Source: Achromobacter piechaudii NBRC 102461 (GTDB lineage Bacteria; Pseudomonadota; Gammaproteobacteria; Burkholderiales; Burkholderiaceae_B). Taken from it: a stretch of DNA of 64,000 nt. Below, one piece after another: positions 32,718-40,553 of the stretch. The stretch's first letter is position 1, and every line of letters begins with the position of its first letter. Under the pieces are notes generated by a model that saw only the letters and a list, made by a program, of their open reading frames with translations, was not told the origin of the DNA and searched no databases. The position numbers and the translations under genes are program-made. The stretch lies in contig NZ_BCTK01000012.1 in the NCBI RefSeq assembly GCF_001571245.1, positions 248,001-312,000 of the forward strand. The letters run 5' to 3'.

Positions 32718-33788
32718 TCAACGTTCGACGGTGCGATTCCAGCGGGCGTTGAAGGCCGGACGCGCGGTGTTGATCTGGTCCCAATCCAGGATCTTGGCGT
32801 TTTCCATATAGCCTTGGAAACGCTTGAGCGCCTCGACGCTATCGGCTGGCGCCTTCACGTTCTTGTTGGACGGGAAGTGGCCGCCCATTTCCAGCGCCTT
32901 GGCCTGCGCGCTGGCGGACAAGAGGTACAGCGCGAGCTTTTGCGACAGCTCGGGTTCGCTGTTCTTGGCGATGACGCATTCGCCCACCATCAAGATGACG
33001 GACCCTTCCTTGGGCTGCGCGTATTCCACCGGGATGTCGCGCTTTTTCAGGCGGGCGATGGCGGTGGGCGTCAGCGGGAAGATGGCGGCTTCGTTGGACT
33101 GGATCATCTCGGCAAGCTTGGCCGAGTTGGGGATGTATTCCAGCACGTTGGGGCCGATGGTGTCGGGCCACTTCTTGAAGCCGGGCTCATAGTTCTTGTC
33201 GTCGCCGCCCTGGATGCGGTTGAACATCAGGAAGCCGTGCAGGCCGAAGGTGCTGCCCGAGGCGGACTGGAACACGACCTTGCCCTTGTACTTCGGGTCG
33301 GCCAGGTCCATCCACGAGGTGGGCGGCGCCCAGCCCTTGTCGGCGAACATCTTGGTGTTGTAGCCCAGGCCCGTCATGCCGATGTCGATGCCGGCCGCCA
33401 TGCGGTCCTTCATCACGGCGGTGGGATAGAGCTCTTTCAGGACGGGGTCGTCGTTGAGCTGTTGGCACAGGCCCATCGAAATCGCGCGCGCCATGATGCC
33501 GTCGTCCAGGAACATGACGTGCATCTGCGGGTTGTCTTTGTAGGCTTGCGCCTTGGCCAGAACGTCGGTCGAGGTGCCGGGCACGACGACGATCTTCACG
33601 TTGTTGGCTTTCTCGAAATCGGGGAACACGTACTGCGTGAACGCGCGCTCCATGTCGCCGCCGTTCATGCCGACGTACAGCGTCTTCTGCTGCGCCATGG
33701 CCCCTGCGGACAGCAACGCCAGCGTCGCCGCGCCCAGCAGCCGTTTCCCCTTGGTCAGGCGCGATGCGCCCTGTTTCTTATCCATCAT
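32718..33788 (-). CDS. ABC transporter substrate-binding protein, PotD-like (cluster 2)
   Basis: A 356-residue precursor with a signal peptide (LLGAATLALLSAGAMAQ). The mature protein has KTLYVGMNGGDMERAFTQYV, VVPGTSTDVLAKAQAYKDN, GWAPPTSWMDLADPKYKGKV and FLMFNRIQGGDDKNYEPGF, parallel to the cluster 1 binding protein though clearly divergent in sequence. In this cluster the binding protein is encoded downstream of the oxidase genes rather than first. The start overlaps the stop of the DAO gene (ATGA at 33785-33788), so it is translationally coupled. Ligand unknown. Confidence 0.92.
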   Translation of the reverse strand: MMDKKQGASRLTKGKRLLGAATLALLSAGAMAQQKTLYVGMNGGDMERAFTQYVFPDFEKANNVKIVVVPGTSTDVLAKAQAYKDNPQMHVMFLDDGIMARAISMGLCQQLNDDPVLKELYPTAVMKDRMAAGIDIGMTGLGYNTKMFADKGWAPPTSWMDLADPKYKGKVVFQSASGSTFGLHGFLMFNRIQGGDDKNYEPGFKKWPDTIGPNVLEYIPNSAKLAEMIQSNEAAIFPLTPTAIARLKKRDIPVEYAQPKEGSVILMVGECVIAKNSEPELSQKLALYLLSASAQAKALEMGGHFPSNKNVKAPADSVEALKRFQGYMENAKILDWDQINTARPAFNARWNRTVER

Positions 33789-34954
33789 GGTGACTCCTGC
33801 GTTTGCTCACGAACAGGTTCAGGCCGAGTCACGGCGCCGTGAGCGGCGGCCGTAAATCGTTCAATGCAAAAGGCATCGATAGGAATGGAGGACTGGCCGC
33901 GCACGACCAGTTCGGACAACACTTCACCCACCGCGGGACCGATCTGAAAGCCCGCGCCGGACAGGCCGAAGGCGTGCAACAGGCCGGGCACGCGGGCGCT
34001 GGGTCCCAGCACGGGGTTGTGATCGGGCATGTTGCCTTCCACGCCCGTCCAGAAGCGGATGACCTGCGCGCCGCGCAGTACGGGCAAGAGCCGGGTGGCG
34101 TTGGCCATCAGCGCGCCCAGGCCGGCGCGGCCGGGCCGTGCGAAGTCGGGGTCGCTGGACACGCCGCGCCCGCCGCCGATGACGCAATTGCCGCGCGCTA
34201 CCTGGCGCGCATAGATGCCGCCGCCTTGCACACCCAGGCTGACATCCATGAAGACGGGCAAGGGTTCGGTGACCATCATCAACGGATGAATGGAGGTTTC
34301 GGGCACAGTTTCGCCGAAGTCCTGCGCGAAGCGGCCGGCCCAGGCGCCGGCGCAATTGAGCAGATAGCGCGACCGCACTTCCAGGTCGTCGGCGCGCACG
34401 ATGAAGCGCGTGCCGTCGTGCTGGGCGCTGCTGACCCGCACGCCTTCGCGCACGTCCGCGCCCAGCGCGGCGGCGGCGCGTGCGAATGCCGGTGACACCA
34501 GCCGGGGATTCGCGTGGCCGTCTTCGGGGCAGAACGATCCGCCCGCCACGTCTTGCCCGAGCCAGCCGAAGCGGCGCGCCAGATCGCGGCGGTCCAGCAT
34601 GCGCAGGTCCATGCCGAAGCCGCGCGTGCGTTGGCGATAGGCTTCCAGCAGCGCCATGTCAGCGTCTGACGCGGCCAGCTTCAAGTGGCCGGAGCGCACG
34701 TATTCGCCGTCGATGCCGATCAGCGAGGGCAACTGGCCCCATAGTTCGTGGGCGCGTCGCGCGAGCGGCATCTGTTCCAGCCCACGCCCTTGCCGCCGCA
34801 CGCCGCCGTAGTTCACGCCGCTGGCCCGCGCGCCGCACAAGGCGGCTTCCAGCAGGATGACGGGCACGCCGGCGCGGCGCAGGAACAGCGCGGCGCTGCC
34901 GCCAACGATGCCACCGCCGATGATGGCGACTTCCGTGTCGATGCGCTGCGTCAT
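33785..34954 (-). CDS. FAD-dependent oxidoreductase, DAO family (cluster 2)
   Basis: The 389-residue flavoprotein has TEVAIIGGGIVGGSAALFLR at residues 7-26 and RASGVNYGGVRRQGRG near residue 44, matching the block ASGVNAGGVR of the cluster 1 second DAO. LLNCAGAWAGRFAQDFGETV and GVEGNMPDHNPVLGPS, GLSGAGFQIGPAVGEVLSEL follow. It is the substrate-oxidising subunit of cluster 2. ATG 34954 overlaps the stop of the HcnB-like gene by four bases. Cluster 2 has only this DAO; no counterpart of cluster 1's first DAO (18555-19712) is present. Confidence 0.9.
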   Translation of the reverse strand: MTQRIDTEVAIIGGGIVGGSAALFLRRAGVPVILLEAALCGARASGVNYGGVRRQGRGLEQMPLARRAHELWGQLPSLIGIDGEYVRSGHLKLAASDADMALLEAYRQRTRGFGMDLRMLDRRDLARRFGWLGQDVAGGSFCPEDGHANPRLVSPAFARAAAALGADVREGVRVSSAQHDGTRFIVRADDLEVRSRYLLNCAGAWAGRFAQDFGETVPETSIHPLMMVTEPLPVFMDVSLGVQGGGIYARQVARGNCVIGGGRGVSSDPDFARPGRAGLGALMANATRLLPVLRGAQVIRFWTGVEGNMPDHNPVLGPSARVPGLLHAFGLSGAGFQIGPAVGEVLSELVVRGQSSIPIDAFCIERFTAAAHGAVTRPEPVREQTQESP

Positions 34955-36336
34955 GCCGATACCTTGTCGTTGCGTTCCACGCATACCACGTGGACTGGCA
35001 CGGGCTTGACGGGCGGCTGGTTGCGCAGGCGGCCCACCTCGGCCGGTCCGAGACCGCAAGCATGCGCCAGCACCTCGGTTGCGGCCGCTGCGCACATGCG
35101 GCCCTGGCAACGTCCCATGCCCACGCGCGTCAGCGCCTTCACGCGGTTCAGTTCCTGCGCCGCCGTGTCGCTGACCGCGCGCCGCACGGTGCCGGCCGTC
35201 ACGTCTTCGCAACGGCAGATGACGGTGTCGTCGGCGATGTTCGCAGCCCAATCCTCGGGAAAGGGAAAGGCGCGTTCCAACGCCGCGCGCAGCCGGCCGT
35301 TGGCGGCAAGGCGGGCTTCCAGCACGCGTGCGCGCGCCGTGTCGATGGACTGGCCGATGTCTTGCAACAGCGCCAGCGCGGCGCGCTCGCCAGCCAGCTC
35401 GGCGGCGTCTGCACCGCCGATTGCGGCGCCATCGCCCGCGACGTACACGCCGGGCACGCTGCCGCGTCCGGCGCTGTCACGGCGCGGCGTCCAGTTGCGG
35501 TCGCGCGTATTGAATTCGAATTCGCAACCCACCAGGCTGGCCAGCTGCGTCTCGGAGCGCAGCGCAAGACCGTATGCCAGCGCGTCGCACTCCACCGTGT
35601 ATTCCCGGCTGCCTTGGCGATAGGTCAGGCCGGACACGCGGTCCTTGCCCAACGCCGTCACCGGCCGCACGCCGCTGCGCAGTGGCACGCCATGGGCGCG
35701 CAGCCACGCCATGTAGTAAAGGCCTTTGGCCAGCAACGCAGGCGCGCGCAGCATGCCGGGCAGTGCCGCACGGCGGTCGGATGGACGCGCGGTATCCAGC
35801 ACGGCGACGACCTGCGCGCCGGCCTTGGCGTATTGATAAGCAACGAGGTACAGCAGCGGTCCGGTGCCCATGAAGACCACGCGCGAGCCGATGGCGCAGC
35901 CCTGGAATTTCAGCGCTACTTGCGATCCGCCCAAGGTGTAGACGCCGGGCGTCAGCCAGCCGGGGAAGGGCAGCACGCGGTCGGTGGCGCCGGTGGCAAG
36001 GATGAGATGCGTGTAGGGCACGGCGGTGCTGACGCCATCATGCAAGACGTCCAGCGTCTTGCCTTCGACGTTCCACACGAGGCTGCCCGGCCGATAGTCC
36101 ACCTGCGTATGCAGGTCGGCCATGGCGCGATGCACGGCGTCGGCCTTGCGATGTTCAAAACCGTACAGCGCCGACTTCGGGCGCTGGAATCCGGGTGGCG
36201 GCTGGCGGTAGATCTGGCCGCCCGCGCGCGGCGCTTCGTCAAGAATGACGGGCCGCAGGCCATGCGCCGCCAGCGCCTGGGCCGCGCGCACGCCGGCCGG
36301 GCCGGCGCCAACGATCACGGGCATCACGATGCTCAT
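34951..36336 (-). CDS. NAD(P)/FAD oxidoreductase with BFD-like [2Fe-2S] domain (HcnB/OoxA type, cluster 2)
   Basis: A 461-residue protein. MPVIVGAGPAGVRAAQALAA near residue 5 binds FAD and RVVFMGTGPLLYLVAYQYAK near 165 the second nucleotide. VYVAGDGAAIGGADAAELAG near 300 is the C-terminal FAD block. The BFD-like domain has VICRCEDVTAGTVRRAV and then RVGMGRCQGRMCAAAAT, giving the four cysteines of the iron-sulfur site. It has the same architecture as the cluster 1 protein at 16824-18266. Start overlaps the (2Fe-2S) gene, and its stop overlaps the DAO start. Confidence 0.9.
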   Translation of the reverse strand: MSIVMPVIVGAGPAGVRAAQALAAHGLRPVILDEAPRAGGQIYRQPPPGFQRPKSALYGFEHRKADAVHRAMADLHTQVDYRPGSLVWNVEGKTLDVLHDGVSTAVPYTHLILATGATDRVLPFPGWLTPGVYTLGGSQVALKFQGCAIGSRVVFMGTGPLLYLVAYQYAKAGAQVVAVLDTARPSDRRAALPGMLRAPALLAKGLYYMAWLRAHGVPLRSGVRPVTALGKDRVSGLTYRQGSREYTVECDALAYGLALRSETQLASLVGCEFEFNTRDRNWTPRRDSAGRGSVPGVYVAGDGAAIGGADAAELAGERAALALLQDIGQSIDTARARVLEARLAANGRLRAALERAFPFPEDWAANIADDTVICRCEDVTAGTVRRAVSDTAAQELNRVKALTRVGMGRCQGRMCAAAATEVLAHACGLGPAEVGRLRNQPPVKPVPVHVVCVERNDKVSA

Positions 36337-36674
36337 GCGATATCGTCCTCGGGCCAGGCCGCTGCCGCCAAGGTGCCCGGCACGGCGGCGGGCGCCGAGG
36401 GCGTGGTTTGCAGGCGCATGCCGGCTTCAATGAAGGTCGAGCAGGCGCGCAGGCGCGTGCCGTCTTCGTGCTGCATCCAGCAGTCCTGGCAGGCGCCCAT
36501 CATGCAGAAGCCGGCACGCGGCGCGCCGCTGAATTCGGAATGGCGCACGCAATCGGACTGCGTCAGCACGGCGGTCAACACGGTGTCGCCCGCCAGCGCG
36601 CTACAGGCCTGCCCGTTCAATGTGAAGGGGACCATGGGCCGGCCCGATTCCGCCACGCGTTTCAGTATTGCCAT
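36333..36674 (-). CDS. (2Fe-2S)-binding subunit (cluster 2)
   Basis: A 113-residue ferredoxin-fold protein. FTLNGQACSALAGDTVLTAV is followed by APRAGFCMMGACQDCWMQHE and RLRACSTFIEAGMRLQ. The CxxxxCxxC and distal Cys pattern (FCMMGACQDC, then AC) agrees with the cluster 1 subunit (YCMMGVCYDC). The C-terminal 25 residues are Ala/Pro-rich and longer than in cluster 1. ATG 36674 was chosen; the frame is open further upstream but without a ribosome site. Stop overlaps the HcnB-like start by four bases. Confidence 0.9.
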   Translation of the reverse strand: MAILKRVAESGRPMVPFTLNGQACSALAGDTVLTAVLTQSDCVRHSEFSGAPRAGFCMMGACQDCWMQHEDGTRLRACSTFIEAGMRLQTTPSAPAAVPGTLAAAAWPEDDIA

Positions 36675-36711
36675 GATGCCGGCGCCTCTCTTTTCGCCAA
36701 CGGCAAGGATT

Positions 36712-37506
36712 TCATTTCTGCCCCACCAGCACGCGGTCCAGGCCATAGACGCGATCGAGCAGCAGCATCGTGACGGCGGTCAACAGGATGACCAGCGCTG
36801 ACACCGCCGCCATCATCGGGTCGATGGATTCGGTGGCGTACATGTACATGCGCACCGGCAGCGTGATGGTGGACGGCGCGGTGATGAACACCGACATGGT
36901 GAGCTCGTCGAAGCTGTTGATGAATGCCAGCAGCCAGCCGCCGGACACGCCGGGGATGATGAGCGGCAACGTCATCTGGAAGAACACGGTGGCGCGGCTT
37001 GCGCCCAGCGACAGCGCGGCATGTTCGATGGACCGGTCAAAGCCGACCAGCGCGCCGATCACCAGCCGCATCACGTAAGGCGTGATGACCACCACGTGCG
37101 CGGCAACCAGCCACGGGAAGCTGCCGGCCATGCCCATCAGCGCGAAGAATCGCAGCAGCGCAACGCCCAGCACCAGATGCGGAATCATCAGCGGCGACAG
37201 GAACAGGCCGTTCAGCACCTCGCGTCCCGGGAAGCGATAACGCGTGATGGCGATGGCGGCCGGCACGGCCAGGCACACGGCGATGGTGGCCGACAGGAAG
37301 GCCAGCCACAGGCTGTTCTGGAACGCCTGCATGAAGTTGGGGTGATCGAACACCGCACGGAACCAGCGCAGCGAAAACTCGGTGGTGGGCACGGTCAGCG
37401 TGCTGTCCGGCGTGAACGCCACCAGGCACACGATGAGCAGCGGGGCGAGCACGAACGCCACCACCAGGAAGTTGAACGCCAGCGCGAAAGGGCCGTTTTT
37501 CTGCAT
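36712..37506 (-). CDS. ABC transporter permease, PotC-like (cluster 2)
   Basis: A 264-residue inner-membrane permease with about six helices. HAALSLGASRATVFFQMTLP near residue 177 is the EAA loop, and GWLLAFINSFDELTMSVFI follows it, almost word for word as in cluster 1 (GWVIAFITSFDELTMSIFI). The start at ATG 37506 is chosen over an in-frame extension to 37554 inside the upstream spacer. It is separated by 37 bases from the (2Fe-2S) gene downstream. Confidence 0.92.
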   Translation of the reverse strand: MQKNGPFALAFNFLVVAFVLAPLLIVCLVAFTPDSTLTVPTTEFSLRWFRAVFDHPNFMQAFQNSLWLAFLSATIAVCLAVPAAIAITRYRFPGREVLNGLFLSPLMIPHLVLGVALLRFFALMGMAGSFPWLVAAHVVVITPYVMRLVIGALVGFDRSIEHAALSLGASRATVFFQMTLPLIIPGVSGGWLLAFINSFDELTMSVFITAPSTITLPVRMYMYATESIDPMMAAVSALVILLTAVTMLLLDRVYGLDRVLVGQK

Positions 37507-37522
37507 GATGATTCCTTGTCGG

Positions 37523-38404
37523 CTAGCCCAGGCTGCGGCGGTATGAGCGTTCAACGACGCGGTTGTACGCCATCATGATGATGACGTTGACCACCAGCAG
37601 CACGATGGCGATGGCCGCGCCCAGCGGCCAGTTCAACTCGGTCAGGAATTCGTCGTACACGACCGTGGCCACCATCTTGAGGCGGCGTCCGCCCAGCAGC
37701 GCGGGAATCGCGAACGAGCTGGCCGACAGGCCGAACACGATCAGGCTGCCCGACAGGATGCCCGGCATGGCCTGCGGCAGCACGATGCGCGTCAGCGTCT
37801 GAAAGCGCGACGCGTTCAGCGACAGCGCCGCGTGTTCAACGGTGGGGTCCAGCTTTTGCAGGGATGTCCACACCGGAATCACCATGAATGGCAGCATCAC
37901 ATGCACCAGCCCGATGATGACGGCGGTGGGCGTGTACAGAAGCGGCCCCATGCCCAGCGCCGCGGCGGCGCGGCCGATGGCGCCGCCTGGGCCCAGCAGC
38001 ATGCTCCAGCCAAATGCGCGGACCACCAGCGAGATCAGCAGGGGCGACAGCACCACCAGCAGGAAGATGGAGCGCCACGGCTTGCCCATGCGCGACAGGA
38101 TGTAGGCTTCGGGCGCGCCGATCAGTACGCACAGCAACGTAGTGACGGCGGCGATCCAGAAGGTGCGCCAGAAAATTTCCAGGAAGTAGCTGTCGGTGAC
38201 CACGGCCAGGTAGTGTTCGAACGTATGGCCGGGCAGGATGCCCGCGCCATAGTCGAAGGGCCGGAACGACAGCACGAAGGTCAGGGCCAGCGGCGTCAGC
38301 ACCAACGTCAGGAAGACAATCGCCAGGGGGATCGAGCCCAGGATGGCGAGCAGGCCATCGTTGCGGGGCTTGGGGCCCGCGCCCGCTTGAGTCAGCGTCG
38401 CCAT
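37523..38404 (-). CDS. ABC transporter permease, PotB-like (cluster 2)
   Basis: A 293-residue permease. FLLVVLSPLLISLVVRAFGW near residue 117 and the EAA loop EHAALSLNASRFQTLTRIVL near 200 pair it with the cluster 1 protein (FLMVVLGPLLISVVVRTLGW; EAAALSLGASQFTVIRRVIV). It forms the channel with the PotC-like permease encoded 16 bases downstream. Start ATG 38404 lies one base after the ATPase stop codon. Confidence 0.92.
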   Translation of the reverse strand: MATLTQAGAGPKPRNDGLLAILGSIPLAIVFLTLVLTPLALTFVLSFRPFDYGAGILPGHTFEHYLAVVTDSYFLEIFWRTFWIAAVTTLLCVLIGAPEAYILSRMGKPWRSIFLLVVLSPLLISLVVRAFGWSMLLGPGGAIGRAAAALGMGPLLYTPTAVIIGLVHVMLPFMVIPVWTSLQKLDPTVEHAALSLNASRFQTLTRIVLPQAMPGILSGSLIVFGLSASSFAIPALLGGRRLKMVATVVYDEFLTELNWPLGAAIAIVLLVVNVIIMMAYNRVVERSYRRSLG

Positions 38405-38405
38405 G

Positions 38406-39476
38406 TCACGCGGCCTCTTGGACGGCGGGCGCGCGCAGCACGCGCAACACGCCTTCGGCCCAGTCCAGCCCGATGGTCTCGCCATCGTCATGCGGACGGC
38501 GGCCGTCGTTGGGCGTCAGTACCGTCAGCGCGCCTACCGGCGAATCCAGGTCGTACATCCACTGGCTGCCCAGGAAGTAGCGCGTGCTGACGATACAGGA
38601 CAGCTTGCCCTGGCCAGCGGGCACGGGCACCAGCTTTTCCGGACGCAGCGACAACTGCACGTTGTCGCCATGGCGCAGGCCTTCGCCGTCGACCAGGACG
38701 CGTAGCGCCCCCGTTTCGATTTCGGCCTGCTCGCCGCAGCGCGTCACGCGGCCGGGCAACAGATTGGTCTTGCCCACAAAGCGCGAAATGAATTCGGTTT
38801 GCGGATGTTCATACATGCGGAACGGGGCGTCGACCTGCGTGGCGCGCCCGTCCTGCATGACGACGACGCGGTCACTGATCGACAGCGCCTCGGCCTGATC
38901 GTGCGTGACCATCACGGTGGTGGTGCCGATTTTTTTCTGGATGCCGCGCAGTTCGAATTGCATGTCCTCGCGCAGCTTGGCATCGAGGTTGGACAGGGGC
39001 TCGTCCAGCAACAGCACGGGCGGGCGGATGACCAGCGCGCGGGCCAGCGCCACGCGTTGCCGCTGGCCGCCCGACAGTTCGCGCGGGTAGCGGTCGGCGT
39101 GCTTGTCCAGCTTCACCAGCGCCAGCGCTTCGCGCACGCGCTCCACGCGTTCGGCGCGTTCGACCTTGCGCATCTTCAAACCGAAGGCCACGTTGTCGGC
39201 GACGGTCAGGTGCGGAAACAGGGCATAGCTTTGGAACACGATGCCCAGCCCGCGCGTGTTGGGCTTGGCGTGCGTGATGTCGCGCCCGTCCAGCGTGATG
39301 ACGCCCTGCGTCACGTCGGCAAAGCCGGCAATCATCTGCAAGGTGGTCGTCTTGCCGCAGCCCGACGGGCCAAGCAGCGAAACGAATTCCCCCTTCTCGA
39401 CCGTCAGGCTCAGATCGGAAACGACGCGCAGGTCGCCGTAGTTCTTGGAGACGTTGTCCAGCCGCAGAAATGACAT
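38406..39476 (-). CDS. ABC transporter ATP-binding protein, PotA-like (cluster 2)
   Basis: A 356-residue ATPase with Walker A GPSGCGKT at residues 36-43, Q-loop VFQSYALFPHLTV, signature ELSGGQRQRVALARALV, Walker B PVLLLDEPLSNLD and switch VTHDQAEALSISD. The C-terminal TOBE-type domain covers residues 270-356. It is the first gene of cluster 2 in transcription order, whereas in cluster 1 the binding protein comes first. The intergenic region upstream holds the probable IclR operators. Ligand unknown. Confidence 0.94.
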   Translation of the reverse strand: MSFLRLDNVSKNYGDLRVVSDLSLTVEKGEFVSLLGPSGCGKTTTLQMIAGFADVTQGVITLDGRDITHAKPNTRGLGIVFQSYALFPHLTVADNVAFGLKMRKVERAERVERVREALALVKLDKHADRYPRELSGGQRQRVALARALVIRPPVLLLDEPLSNLDAKLREDMQFELRGIQKKIGTTTVMVTHDQAEALSISDRVVVMQDGRATQVDAPFRMYEHPQTEFISRFVGKTNLLPGRVTRCGEQAEIETGALRVLVDGEGLRHGDNVQLSLRPEKLVPVPAGQGKLSCIVSTRYFLGSQWMYDLDSPVGALTVLTPNDGRRPHDDGETIGLDWAEGVLRVLRAPAVQEAA

Positions 39477-39604
39477 TTTCCAAACCCCGTCGCCCGATGC
39501 GGGCGTTGTGCAGCGCCTGGGCCGGTTTCCCGGCGCGAAGGCGGCTTATCGATAGGGCAGTCTAGGAGTCGCTCAAATGCGCGGTCAATTAGGGTTTTCC
39601 GAAG

Positions 39605-39647
39605 AATCGAATTTTCTTATTTGTATTTCCGTTGATTCGAATTTCTT
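39605..39647. promoter_or_regulatory. IclR operator candidates between cluster 2 and the IclR gene
   Basis: Two similar sites lie 30 bases apart: ATCGAATTTTCTT at 39606-39618 and TTCGAATTTCTT at 39636-39647, the second centred on the 8-base palindrome ATTCGAAT (39635-39642). Three-turn spacing puts both on one face of the helix. The surrounding 80 bases are markedly AT-rich against this genome. They lie between the divergent ATPase and iclR-like genes. Confidence 0.45.
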
Positions 39648-39689
39648 GGTAAAAATGATGCCAGGTATTTTGAATGTTGGAATTCAATA

Positions 39690-40532
39690 ATGAAGAAATC
39701 TGAGACAACGGACGATTCCAGCGGCCAGGGCGTGCTGCAACGCGCGTTTGCGGTGCTGCGGGTGTTGGCGGACGCCAAAGGGGAAAAGCTTCGGTTGACC
39801 GATATCGCCGCGCGCACCGGCCAGGCGCAAGCCACGGTGCATCGCGTGCTGCAAGGATTGATGCAGGAAGGCGTGGTGGAGCAGCCCGCGCAAAGCAAGG
39901 GCTATCAACTCAGCGTGGCCTTCTTTGCGTTGGCGGCGGCGGCGGGCACACATCAGTCCAGCCTGCGTTCGCTGTACCGACCGGCCCTGCTGCGCCTGTC
40001 GGGCATGTTGAACGACACCATCTTCCTGCTGGTGCGCAGCGGCTTTGACGCGGTGTGCGTAGACCGCGTGGACGGCGCGTTTCCGGTCCGCTCGCATACT
40101 GGCGACATCGGCGGGCGGGTGCCGCTGGGCATGGGCCAGGGGGGACTGGTGCTGCTGGCCAGCCTGCCGGAAGCGGAACGTGAAGAGGTCATCCGCTTCA
40201 ACATCCCCCGACTGCACCATCTGGGTTTCGTCGACGAAATCTCGATGCGCGTACGCATCCAGGAGTGCCTGCAACTGCGCTACGCGCGCAGCCAGGGGCA
40301 GGGCGTCTTTCCGAATATCGCGGGGCTGGCAGTGCCGGTGCATGACCGCAACGGCGTCACGGTGGCGGCGTTGAGCGTGGCCGCCCCCATCGAACGCATC
40401 AACGATGAGCGGCTGCCGTTGATCGTGGAAATGCTGCGTCGGGAAGCCGACGCAGTCGGTGCGCAGATCAACCCGTTCGACCCGGCGCTGCGGCGGCCCA
40501 GTCAGTACCTGGGCGCCGGCAACGGCGGCTGA
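39690..40532 (+). CDS. IclR family regulator (probable regulator of cluster 2)
   Basis: A 280-residue IclR protein. The winged helix at residues 12-75 reads GVLQRAFAVLRVLADAKGEK, RLTDIAARTGQAQATVHRVL and QGLMQEGVVEQPAQSKGYQL. The C-terminal effector domain has DTIFLLVRSGFDAVCVDRVD, IGGRVPLGMGQGGLVLLASL and PNIAGLAVPVHDRNGVTVAA, all typical of the family. It is divergent from the cluster 2 operon and is its likely regulator. The effector would be the imported compound or a product of its oxidation. It is convergent with the FMN-dependent dehydrogenase gene 21 bases away. Confidence 0.93.
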   Translation: MKKSETTDDSSGQGVLQRAFAVLRVLADAKGEKLRLTDIAARTGQAQATVHRVLQGLMQEGVVEQPAQSKGYQLSVAFFALAAAAGTHQSSLRSLYRPALLRLSGMLNDTIFLLVRSGFDAVCVDRVDGAFPVRSHTGDIGGRVPLGMGQGGLVLLASLPEAEREEVIRFNIPRLHHLGFVDEISMRVRIQECLQLRYARSQGQGVFPNIAGLAVPVHDRNGVTVAALSVAAPIERINDERLPLIVEMLRREADAVGAQINPFDPALRRPSQYLGAGNGG

Positions 40533-40553
40533 GGGAAACGGGCGCGGCGCGCC

